From an uncultured Enterococcus sp. (GTDB lineage Bacteria > Bacillota > Bacilli > Lactobacillales > Enterococcaceae): a stretch of 64,000 nucleotides of DNA. A program made the position numbers and the translations under genes. The stretch covers positions 1 through 64,000 of the forward strand of contig NZ_CAJYIS010000057.1 of NCBI RefSeq assembly GCF_913775425.1. Reading direction: 5' to 3'. Of the stretch, positions 57,112 to 64,000 are shown piece after piece (within the stretch, counting starts at the first letter, position 1; every line of letters begins with the position of its first letter). The notes beneath the pieces were generated by a model. That model was not told where the DNA came from. It ran no database searches and saw only the letters and a program-made list of their open reading frames with translations.

Positions 57112-59286
57112 GTGAGAAAGACGAGTAAAGGATTGTTCATGTTTTCTGCTGTATTAGGACTAGGAGTATTTGCAGCACAAGCACCATCAGTAGATGCAGC
57201 TGAAGTTCCAGTTCAAATTTTGGGGATTAATGATTTTCATGGAGCATTAAGTACTACAGGTAGCTATTATGATGGTTCTGGAAATAAAACAAGTGGTGCG
57301 GGAACTGCAGCATTATTAGCAGGGTATTTTAACCAAGCGACTAAAGATTTTGAAACGCAGCATCAAGGTGGTGTGTCTTTACGTGTGCAAGCTGGAGATA
57401 TGGTCGGAGCAAGCCCAGCGAACTCTGGTTTATTGCAAGATGAGCCTACGATGCGTGTGCTACAAGCAATGGACTTTTCGGTTGGGACACTTGGAAACCA
57501 TGAGTTTGATGAAGGGTTAGCTGAATACAATCGTATTTTAATTGGCGCTGCTCCAAGTGCAAGTGACAACTTTTACGATATCGTCAATCAATATAACAAA
57601 GACTTTACACAAGATCAATTAGCTGGGAAATATGATGTTGTGATTGCAAACGTCAAAAATAAAACAGATGGATCAAATCCATTTGGTTGGAAAGACTATA
57701 CCGTCAAAGAATATGATGCAAATGGTGAAAAAGTACGTATTGGCTTTATCGGTGTCGTAACGACTGAAATTCCAAACTTAGTACTAGCTGCAAATCATCA
57801 AGAATATACGTTCACTGATCCAGCTGAAGCTGTGGCAAAAAGTGCACAAGCATTAGTCGAAAATGAAAAAGTCAATGCAATTATTGTATTAGGCCATACA
57901 CCATCAACACAAACTGGTGAAAATACGGCAGCAGGCGAAACGGTGGACATTATTAATAAAGTGAACCAATTGTATCCAAATAACCATGTAGATGCTTATT
58001 TCGCAGGTCACAATCATGTTTATACAAATGCGGTAGTTGGGAATACTCGTGTGGTTCAATCGACTTCACAAGGTAAAGGCTATATCGATTTACAAGGTGT
58101 ATATGATACAACTACACAAGATTTTGTTGCAACACCAACAGCTACTGTTAATCCCGTCAAACCAGGTGGGATAGTTCAACCTGATCAAACGGTTCAAGCT
58201 ATCGTTGACGATGCGTCTAATCGTGTGAAAACAGTAACTGAAGAAAAGATTGGACAAGCGGCTACTGCAGAAGCAATTACGCGTAGTGTCAATGAATTAG
58301 GAGAGTCACCAGTTGGAAATCTGATTACGGATGCTCAAGTTTACATGGCCAATCAAGAAGGAGCACCGGGTGCGGATTTTGCGATTACAAATAATGGTGG
58401 GATACGAGCAGATTTAGCTGTAGCTGCAGATGGCACGATTACTTGGGGAGCTGCTCAAGCAGTCCAACCGTTTGGAAACATTATGCAAGTTGTCAAAATG
58501 TCAGGTGCACAATTGCGTGATGCCTTAAATCAGCAAACATTTAGCTATGATGCCACAACAGGTCAGAGCAATGGCTATTTCCTACAACAATCAGGTTTCA
58601 CTTACACAGTTAAAGAAAATCCAGATGATGCGACTCATCCTTATATTGTTGATAAAATGATGAAAAAAGATGGTCAAGCTATCAACGATAATGATGTATA
58701 TAAAGTGGTGATCAATGACTTCTTATATGGTGGCGGTGATGGATTTACAGCATTCACTAAAGGAGAATTAGTTGGGGCGATGGCGCCAGATACCGAAACA
58801 TTTATTGGGTATATCGAAGCGTTAACAGCTAACAAACAACAAATCTCAGCGAAAATTGAAGGTCGTAAAACACTAGCTTCTACTGTTCAAACAACTGCGA
58901 TTTATCGTACGTATAATCCAAATAGCGGTGAGCATTTCTATACGACACATGAAGGTGAGAAAAATGATTTAGTGAAAGCTGGCTGGAAGTTTGAAGGAAT
59001 TAGCTGGCAATCGCCTACAGCTGGAACAGCTGTTTACCGTTTGTACAATAAAAATGCCGGTGACCATCACTATACGACTTCTGAAAAAGAGCGCGATGAA
59101 TTAGTGAAAGTGGGCTGGAAAGCTGAAGGAACGAGCTTCTATTCAGGTGGAGAAAAACAAATTTATCGTCTATACAATAAATTTGCTAAAGCCGGTGCAC
59201 ATCACTATACGCTATCTCAAGAAGAACGTGATAGTTTAGTAAATGTTGGTTGGAAAGCTGAAGGTGTAGGTTTCTTTGGTTATTAA
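57112..59286 (+). CDS. Secreted 5'-nucleotidase with C-terminal DUF5648-type repeats
   Basis: A 724-aa exported enzyme. The signal peptide runs to ~VDAAE (residue 31; GTG start after AAAGTAGGG). The metallophosphoesterase domain (~35-320) keeps GINDFHGAL, QAGDMVGASP, LGNHEFDEG, LGHTPS and FAGHNHVY. The 5'-nucleotidase C-terminal domain (~390-560) carries ITNNGGIRADL and YGGGDGFTAF. Three DUF5648-type repeats (~595-724: YRTYNPNSGEHFYTT, YRLYNKNAGDHHYTT, YRLYNKFAKAGAHHYTL) close it. It hydrolyses nucleotides outside the cell; such enzymes scavenge purines and can make adenosine from host ATP/AMP. No LPXTG is present, so the repeats are probably its means of staying at the surface. Confidence 0.92.
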   Translation: MRKTSKGLFMFSAVLGLGVFAAQAPSVDAAEVPVQILGINDFHGALSTTGSYYDGSGNKTSGAGTAALLAGYFNQATKDFETQHQGGVSLRVQAGDMVGASPANSGLLQDEPTMRVLQAMDFSVGTLGNHEFDEGLAEYNRILIGAAPSASDNFYDIVNQYNKDFTQDQLAGKYDVVIANVKNKTDGSNPFGWKDYTVKEYDANGEKVRIGFIGVVTTEIPNLVLAANHQEYTFTDPAEAVAKSAQALVENEKVNAIIVLGHTPSTQTGENTAAGETVDIINKVNQLYPNNHVDAYFAGHNHVYTNAVVGNTRVVQSTSQGKGYIDLQGVYDTTTQDFVATPTATVNPVKPGGIVQPDQTVQAIVDDASNRVKTVTEEKIGQAATAEAITRSVNELGESPVGNLITDAQVYMANQEGAPGADFAITNNGGIRADLAVAADGTITWGAAQAVQPFGNIMQVVKMSGAQLRDALNQQTFSYDATTGQSNGYFLQQSGFTYTVKENPDDATHPYIVDKMMKKDGQAINDNDVYKVVINDFLYGGGDGFTAFTKGELVGAMAPDTETFIGYIEALTANKQQISAKIEGRKTLASTVQTTAIYRTYNPNSGEHFYTTHEGEKNDLVKAGWKFEGISWQSPTAGTAVYRLYNKNAGDHHYTTSEKERDELVKVGWKAEGTSFYSGGEKQIYRLYNKFAKAGAHHYTLSQEERDSLVNVGWKAEGVGFFGY

Positions 59287-59290
59287 ACTC

Positions 59291-59323
59291 GACAAGCAGA
59301 TGAATTTCATCTGCTTGTTTTTT
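59291..59323 (+). terminator. Terminator after the nucleotidase
   Basis: ACAAGCAGATG pairs with CATCTGCTTGT, then T-rich sequence. Confidence 0.9.
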
Positions 59324-59392
59324 ATTGAGCAAATCGGTTTCTTTATTTTTTGAAAGGGCTTATCATAGAAATCAAGAAGGAGTGTGAGTGAG

Positions 59393-59929
59393 ATGACGAC
59401 ACAATATGAAAAAGCAATTTTTGCAGGTGGCTGTTTTTGGTGTATGGTTCATCCTTTTGACGAATATCCTGGAGTGATTTCAGTCGTATCAGGATATACA
59501 GGAGGACATGTGGTCAACCCTTCATATGAACAAGTGACTACAGGAACTACTGGGCATACGGAAGCAGTTGAAATTACGTACGACCCTAATGTTTTACCTT
59601 ATGAAAAATTAGTTGAGATTTATTGGCAACAAACAGATCCGACTGATGCATTTGGTCAGTTTGCTGATCGTGGTGATTCTTATCGTCCAGTTATTTTTTA
59701 CACGACTCCAGAGCAAAAAGAAATTGCCGAAGCTTCTAAACAAGCACTAAACGATAGTGGTAAATTTGATACACCCGTTGTGACAAATATCGAAGCCGCA
59801 CAACCGTTTTATCCGGCCGAAGACTATCATCAAGATTACTATAAAAAAAATAGTTTTCATTATGGATTGTACCGAGAAGGATCAGGTCGAGGTAAATTTT
59901 TAAGAAAACATTGGAAAGATGCGCAATAA
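59393..59929 (+). CDS. msrA: Peptide methionine sulfoxide reductase A
   Basis: A 178-aa repair enzyme that reduces methionine-S-sulfoxide in proteins. The catalytic cysteine sits in [14 protein letters not shown] (residues ~12-25) in the canonical GCFWC motif. [17 protein letters not shown] and [11 protein letters not shown] follow as expected. ATG at 59393 follows AAGGAG at proper distance; the tracked GTG is too close to it. No msrB is adjacent. An SDR gene follows after 12 bp and is probably cotranscribed. Confidence 0.95.
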   Translation: MTTQYEKAIFAGGCFWCMVHPFDEYPGVISVVSGYTGGHVVNPSYEQVTTGTTGHTEAVEITYDPNVLPYEKLVEIYWQQTDPTDAFGQFADRGDSYRPVIFYTTPEQKEIAEASKQALNDSGKFDTPVVTNIEAAQPFYPAEDYHQDYYKKNSFHYGLYREGSGRGKFLRKHWKDAQ

Positions 59930-59941
59930 AAGGTGGGATAA

Positions 59942-60730
59942 ATGATGTATGAAGACTTAGTTGGTAAAGTAGTGGTGGTTACAGGTGGTTCTAAAGGAAT
60001 CGGAACGGCGATTGCAGAACGCTTAGGCAAAGAGAAGATGAAGGTCATCATCAATTATCGTTCAGATGACGATGGAGCGGATGAGGCTGTTCAATTAGTT
60101 GAAAAAGCTGGTGGACAAGCGATAGCTGTTCAATCTGACATCAGTACAGAAGAAGGTGTAGCTACCTTGATCAAAACGGCTATCGAACATTATCAAAGAC
60201 TAGATGTGTGGATCAATAATGCAGGGATGGAAAATCAACACCCAACACATCAGCTTAGTTTAGAAGACTGGCAACAAGTGCTTGATGTCAATTTGACGGG
60301 GGTATTTATCGGTTCGAAAGCTGCCTTAGCTTACTTTGTCGAACAAAATATTCCAGGTGTGATCTTAAATATCTCTTCAGTTCATGAACAGATTCCATGG
60401 CCGACTTTTGCACACTATACTGCATCAAAATTTGGTGTGAAAGGCTTTACGCAAGCAATCGCAATGGAATATGCGAACAAGAATATTCGAGTCAATAGTA
60501 TTGGGCCTGGTGCTATTGAAACACCGATCAATGCTGACAAATTCGAAGATGCACAAAAACGTGCAGAAACGGAAGTGATGATTCCAATGCAACGTATCGG
60601 AGATCCAGAAGAAGTTGCGGCAGCAGCAGCTTGGTTGATTTCTAAAGAAGCAAGTTATGTGACAGGAGTTACGTTGTTTGTTGACGGTGGAATGACACTA
60701 TATCCAGCGTTTCAAGATGGTAAAGGCTAA
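59942..60730 (+). CDS. Short-chain dehydrogenase (glucose 1-dehydrogenase-like)
   Basis: A 262-aa SDR with TGGSKGIGTAIAERLG, NNAG in VWINNAGMENQ, Ser in NISSVHEQIPWP and YTASK (near residues 160-164). The pattern VIINYRSDDDGADEAV and HEQIPWPTFAHY is nearest the glucose 1-dehydrogenase group of bacilli. AAGGTGGG precedes the ATG pair. Glucose oxidation is inferred from resemblance; related SDRs have other substrates. It is 12 bp after msrA. A repeat element follows. Confidence 0.85.
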   Translation: MMYEDLVGKVVVVTGGSKGIGTAIAERLGKEKMKVIINYRSDDDGADEAVQLVEKAGGQAIAVQSDISTEEGVATLIKTAIEHYQRLDVWINNAGMENQHPTHQLSLEDWQQVLDVNLTGVFIGSKAALAYFVEQNIPGVILNISSVHEQIPWPTFAHYTASKFGVKGFTQAIAMEYANKNIRVNSIGPGAIETPINADKFEDAQKRAETEVMIPMQRIGDPEEVAAAAAWLISKEASYVTGVTLFVDGGMTLYPAFQDGKG

Positions 60731-60762
60731 ATGTAGATTATGGTAGAAGCGGGTAACCTAAA

Positions 60763-60838
60763 GAAATAAGCCAAATAATTCCGATAGTGGTTTCACCTGT
60801 TTTGGGAATTATCTAGCTTATTTCTAAAGAAGTGACTT
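60763..60838. repeat. Hairpin repeat element, copy 2
   Basis: GAAATAAGCCAAATAATTCCGATA ... GGAATTATCTAGCTTATTT matches copy 1 at 54520 along its length, including the following AAAGAAGTGACTT. Compensating changes in the two arms (for example CCG/CGG and CCA versus TAG) keep the stem mostly paired. Confidence 0.75.
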
Positions 60839-60863
60839 CTTGAACGCTATTTATTTGATTGCT

Positions 60864-60898
60864 AAGGGATGTGACAGATTTTGGTCACATCCTTTTTT
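60864..60898. terminator. Bidirectional terminator
   Basis: AAGGGATGTGAC pairs with GTCACATCCTTT (one G-T), then a T run; it lies between convergent genes and touches the DegV stop codon. Confidence 0.85.
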
Positions 60899-61778
60899 AG
60901 TGTCGAACGTCTCCTTTGAAAAAGAGAGCAACCGTTCCAGGACCAGTATGAGAGCCAATTACCGTTCCAATCGAAAAAATAGTGATATGATCACGAAGTT
61001 CTGGGAAAGTAGAAGTTAGTTGTGTTTTTAAGGCTAAAGCGTCATCTAAGCAATCTGAGTGAGAAATAAAACAGTGCGGTATATTATCTAAATCTTGCAC
61101 ATGTATTTGGAATTGCTCACAAAGTGCGCGAATGGCCTTTTTCTTACCTCGTACTTTATGATGAGGTGTTAACATTCCTTTAGCATCCATCATCATGATT
61201 GGACAAATATGTAAGGCGCCACCAATCGCTGCTGTCGTTGCACTAATGCGACCACCACGTTTGTAGTGTGATAGATCGGTTGAAAAAAACCAATGTTGGA
61301 TGTGCAAACGTGTCTTTAACGCAAACACTACCGTTTCATTTAGGCTAGCACCTTGTTGTTTTTGTTTTGCTACTTCTAAAAGCAATAAACCATAACCTGA
61401 AGAAGCAGCTAGAGAGTCAATAATCTCGATTGATCGATCAGGAAATTGTTCTTTTAAGAGTTCTTTTGCCATACAAGCAGATTGGTAATCGCCAGAAAGA
61501 CCAGAAGAAAAAGCGATATGTAGGATATCTTTTCCCGCTTTTAAAAAGGGAATGAAAAATTCACAGTAAGCAGCAGGATTGTTTTGTGAAGTCGTAGGCA
61601 TTGCGCCATGTTTTATTGCTGTATAAAATTCGCTATAAGTCATACTTTGGCCAAAGTCATCGACGTATTGTGTCTCATTTAGTTGAAAATGAAAGGGAAG
61701 ATAAGCAATCGAATATTCGGCTAGTTGTGCCAAAGAAAGATCGACTGTAGAGCTACAAGTAAGTTGATAGTCGGGCAT
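60897..61778 (-). CDS. DegV-family fatty-acid-binding protein
   Basis: A 293-aa protein of the DegV (FakB-like) family, which binds a fatty acid and presents it to kinase FakA for acyl phosphate formation. The opening CSSTVDLSLAQLAEYSIAYLPFHFQLNE, the fatty-acid site region HIAFSSGLSGDYQSACMAKE, IDSLAASSGYGLLL and the HTGPGTVALFF end are typical. ATG at 61778 follows GGAGG on the minus strand; the tracked start is 15 codons upstream without a site. Which fatty acid it binds is not determined. No fakA is adjacent. Confidence 0.9.
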   Translation of the reverse strand: MPDYQLTCSSTVDLSLAQLAEYSIAYLPFHFQLNETQYVDDFGQSMTYSEFYTAIKHGAMPTTSQNNPAAYCEFFIPFLKAGKDILHIAFSSGLSGDYQSACMAKELLKEQFPDRSIEIIDSLAASSGYGLLLLEVAKQKQQGASLNETVVFALKTRLHIQHWFFSTDLSHYKRGGRISATTAAIGGALHICPIMMMDAKGMLTPHHKVRGKKKAIRALCEQFQIHVQDLDNIPHCFISHSDCLDDALALKTQLTSTFPELRDHITIFSIGTVIGSHTGPGTVALFFKGDVRH

Positions 61779-61811
61779 AAAAAACCTCCAGTTATGTGCC
61801 ATAAAACTAAG

Positions 61812-61845
61812 AAATACGCTCATACAAAAATGTATGAGCGTATTT
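61812..61845. terminator. Terminator after phosphoketolase
   Basis: AAATACGCTCATACA and TGTATGAGCGTATTT form a perfect 15-bp stem with a 4-nt loop, right after the phosphoketolase stop codon on the minus strand. Confidence 0.85.
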
Positions 61846-61853
61846 AGTATAGA

Positions 61854-64000
61854 TTATAAAGTTTTCCATGTCCAATCCGTTACTTCAGGAATATCCATAC
61901 CATTTTCACGGATATAGTCATGGTGATAGGCTAATGTATCATCCATTTTTGCCATAAACTCGTGTGCTTTTTCGCCAAATACATGAGCAGCTGCATCTTT
62001 AGCTAGGTGGAAACGATCCAATTCGCTAAACACACGCATATCAAATGGTGTCGTGATATCACCATTTTCACGATAACCATGAATCAACACATGATGGTTT
62101 TTGCGATCAAAGAAGATATCACGGATCATATTTTCGTAACCGTGGAAAGCAAATAACACAGGTTTATCTGTCGTGAAGTACTCGTCGAATTCTTCGTCGC
62201 TCAAGCCACGTGGATCAATTGACGGATGACGTAATTTTAATAAATCCACGATATTGATGAACCGGATTTTAAGTTCAGGGAATGCTTCATGTAAAATAGA
62301 AACCGCAGCCAACGCTTCTAAGTTTGGTTCGGTACCAGCTGCAGCTACAACTAGATCAGGTTCCTCATGTTCAGCCACCGTACTTGCCCAGTCGATAATC
62401 TTTAATCCTTCATTGACTAGGATCTCTGCTTCTTTGGCAGAATAAAATTGCGGGCGTGGATGTTTAGATGAGACGATCAAGTTGATGACTTGCTCATCTT
62501 GTAGAGCTTTATCCATTGCGGCCATTAAACTATTGGCATCTGCTGGTAAATATTCTCGGATAAATTCAGGTTTTTTCTCAGCTAAATGCGTCAAAATACC
62601 TGGATCTTGATGTGTGTAACCATTGTGATCTTGTTGAAAAACAGTTGAAGTTGAGATCACATTTAACGATGGATAGCGTTTGCGCCAAGCATGTTCATTA
62701 GCTTTACGCATCCATTTAAAGTGTTGTGTCAGCATCGAATCCACGACACGTAAAAATGATTCATAGCTTGCAAAGAAACCGTGGCGACCAGTTAATACAT
62801 AGCCTTCTAAAAATCCTTCTGCTTGATGTTCTGATAGTTGTCCGTCGATAACACGGCCGACTGAACTTTGCCACTCATCATCGCTATTTTTAGGTTCTAA
62901 CCATTGACGATCAGTCACATCAAACACTTTGTTCAAACGATTAGATTTTGTCTCATCAGGTCCAAAGATACGGAAATTTTTCGGATTATGTTTCACGATA
63001 TCACGCGCGTGTTCACCAAAGACGATCATATCTTGCGCCATGATTGCACCGGGTGTTGTCGTATCTACAGCATATTGTTTCCAGTCGGGCATAACAAGTG
63101 GTTTAGGATCGAGTCCACCTGTTGTGATCGGGTTGGTCGACATTCTACGGTCGCCTTTTGGTGCCATTTCTTTTAATTCATCGATTAATTTTCCTTCTGA
63201 AGTAAATAGTTCTTCAGGACGATAAGATTTCAACCAATCGACCAATTTGTCGATATGTTCCATATGATGTGCATCCACTGGGATTGGGACTTGATGAGCT
63301 CGGAACGTTCCTTCGATTTTTTCATGATCCCATTCTTTCGGTCCAGTCCAACCCTTTGGTATTCTAAATAAAATGACTGGCCAATGTGGCATTTGAGCGT
63401 CTTTCGCGGGATGTTTGCGTGCTTCTTCTTGGATAGTATGGATCTCTTCAATCACGTGATCTAAGGTTTCGGCCATGATCGGGTGTACTTTTTTAGGATC
63501 GTCACCTTCGACGATATGCGGTTTCCAACCCATCCCTTCGAAATATTTGATCAAATCTTCATTTGATTTGCGTGATAGAATCGTTGGATTGGAAATTTTT
63601 CCGCCATTTAAGTAAAGAATCGGCAATACCGCTCCATCGTTTACAGGATTGATAAAGGTATTTGAAAACCAACCAGCAGCTAAAGGTCCAGTTTCCGATT
63701 CACCATCACCAATCACAGTCGCTGCAATCACATCTGGATTGTCTAAGATCGCACCAGTCGCATGTGACAAGGCATATCCTAGTTCGCCACCTTCATGGAT
63801 CGATCCAGGTGTCTCAGGTGCTGCATGTGAGGCGATACCTCCAGGGAATGAAAATTGTTTAAACAACTCTTTCAGCCCATGCTTATCCGCCGAGATTTTA
63901 GGATAAATTTCTGAATAACTACCATCTAAATAAGAATTTGAAACCATCACTTGTCCACCGTGACCAGGACCAGAAATAAAAAACATATTCAAATCATACT
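61854..64000 (-). CDS. xfp: Xylulose-5-phosphate/fructose-6-phosphate phosphoketolase (5' end outside window)
   Basis: A thiamine-diphosphate enzyme that splits xylulose 5-phosphate or fructose 6-phosphate into acetyl phosphate and a triose or tetrose phosphate. About 715 residues are in the window; the full family length is ~790, so the N-terminal part (~75 residues) lies beyond base 64000. The frame is open to the edge: codons upstream of the tracked TTG read YD, giving [15 protein letters not shown], the conserved GPGHGG loop. Further signatures are [32 protein letters not shown] (ThDP binding), [13 protein letters not shown] and KHPRPQF. Phosphoketolase supports pentose use and heterofermentation in lactic acid bacteria. 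Confidence 0.97.
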   Translation of the reverse strand, partial: YDLNMFFISGPGHGGQVMVSNSYLDGSYSEIYPKISADKHGLKELFKQFSFPGGIASHAAPETPGSIHEGGELGYALSHATGAILDNPDVIAATVIGDGESETGPLAAGWFSNTFINPVNDGAVLPILYLNGGKISNPTILSRKSNEDLIKYFEGMGWKPHIVEGDDPKKVHPIMAETLDHVIEEIHTIQEEARKHPAKDAQMPHWPVILFRIPKGWTGPKEWDHEKIEGTFRAHQVPIPVDAHHMEHIDKLVDWLKSYRPEELFTSEGKLIDELKEMAPKGDRRMSTNPITTGGLDPKPLVMPDWKQYAVDTTTPGAIMAQDMIVFGEHARDIVKHNPKNFRIFGPDETKSNRLNKVFDVTDRQWLEPKNSDDEWQSSVGRVIDGQLSEHQAEGFLEGYVLTGRHGFFASYESFLRVVDSMLTQHFKWMRKANEHAWRKRYPSLNVISTSTVFQQDHNGYTHQDPGILTHLAEKKPEFIREYLPADANSLMAAMDKALQDEQVINLIVSSKHPRPQFYSAKEAEILVNEGLKIIDWASTVAEHEEPDLVVAAAGTEPNLEALAAVSILHEAFPELKIRFINIVDLLKLRHPSIDPRGLSDEEFDEYFTTDKPVLFAFHGYENMIRDIFFDRKNHHVLIHGYRENGDITTPFDMRVFSELDRFHLAKDAAAHVFGEKAHEFMAKMDDTLAYHHDYIRENGMDIPEVTDWTWKTL

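Noticed and set aside
62254-63906. Several + strand ORFs opposite the phosphoketolase gene
   Set aside because: They are antisense shadows of a strongly coding minus-strand frame and lack ribosome sites.

Overview
The window is a stretch of ordinary bacterial chromosome from a low-GC Gram-positive organism. The four glucoside-type PTS permeases, phosphoketolase, LPXTG cell-wall protein, preQ1-II-like element in front of queT, AAGGAGG ribosome sites and U-tailed hairpin terminators fit Lactobacillales, most likely an Enterococcus; this is inference, as no rRNA or tRNA gene is present. There are no insertion sequences, prophage modules or CRISPR arrays. Genes run mostly on the + strand, with minus-strand genes at 1.8-2.5, 27.4-28.1, 31.2-34.7, 52.1-53.3 and 60.9-64.0 kb.

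Layout. 0-6 kb: end of a glucoside PTS permease with unusual A-B-C domain order, a convergent GntR/UTRA regulator, then a second PTS permease (B-C-A) with a GH1 6-phospho-beta-glucosidase. 6-9 kb: a secreted protein of DUF5648-type repeats, a small protein, a LysR regulator and a histidine phosphatase. 9-12.6 kb: a structured leader, then a bicupin oxalate decarboxylase, a DUF1275 membrane protein and a flavoprotein that lacks the redox disulfide. 12.7-15.4 kb: murQ, a DUF2829 (Tad2-like) protein overlapping a short-chain dehydrogenase, and queT behind a riboswitch. 15.5-24.6 kb: sbcDC, a cation P-type ATPase behind a hairpin leader, ktrB and a small membrane protein. 24.8-31 kb: a thioester-type LPXTG adhesin with five Cna-B repeats, a DUF554 protein, and a BglG antiterminator/PTS pair with a textbook RAT-terminator between them.

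31-34.7 kb: small proteins, a GNAT acetyltransferase and a 14-TM drug-efflux-type MFS pump whose promoter lies inside a perfect 39-bp palindrome. 34.8-40.4 kb: an AraC regulator and five tightly packed genes (two Gfo/Idh/MocA dehydrogenases, a ThuA-like protein, two sugar isomerase/epimerase-fold proteins), which looks like an oxidative, hydrolase-free sugar or glycoside pathway. 40.5-45.8 kb: two ABC exporter operons (the second under an ArsR regulator), an intergenic run of hairpins that may be a small RNA, and a MerR/TipAS regulator with a 19-bp-spacer promoter. 45.9-52 kb: truA, a cold-shock gene with a masked ribosome site, and a LacI-GH13-PTS operon with two matching operators. 52-64 kb: a MetE-like methyltransferase, a hydroxyacyl-CoA dehydrogenase, two membrane proteins, an aldo-keto reductase, a secreted 5'-nucleotidase carrying the same repeats as the 6-kb protein, msrA, a glucose-dehydrogenase-like SDR, a DegV protein and the cut-off gene for phosphoketolase. 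Two copies of an ~80-nt hairpin repeat lie at 54.5 and 60.8 kb.

Sugar uptake dominates: imported 6-phospho-glucosides are split by GH1 or GH13 enzymes and the products can enter glycolysis or the phosphoketolase shunt. The least understood parts are the dehydrogenase/ThuA cluster, the DUF2829-SDR pair, and the RNA elements at 9.1, 20.0, 44.4 and 46.8 kb. Starts were moved downstream of the ORF-track starts wherever a Shine-Dalgarno site decided it.
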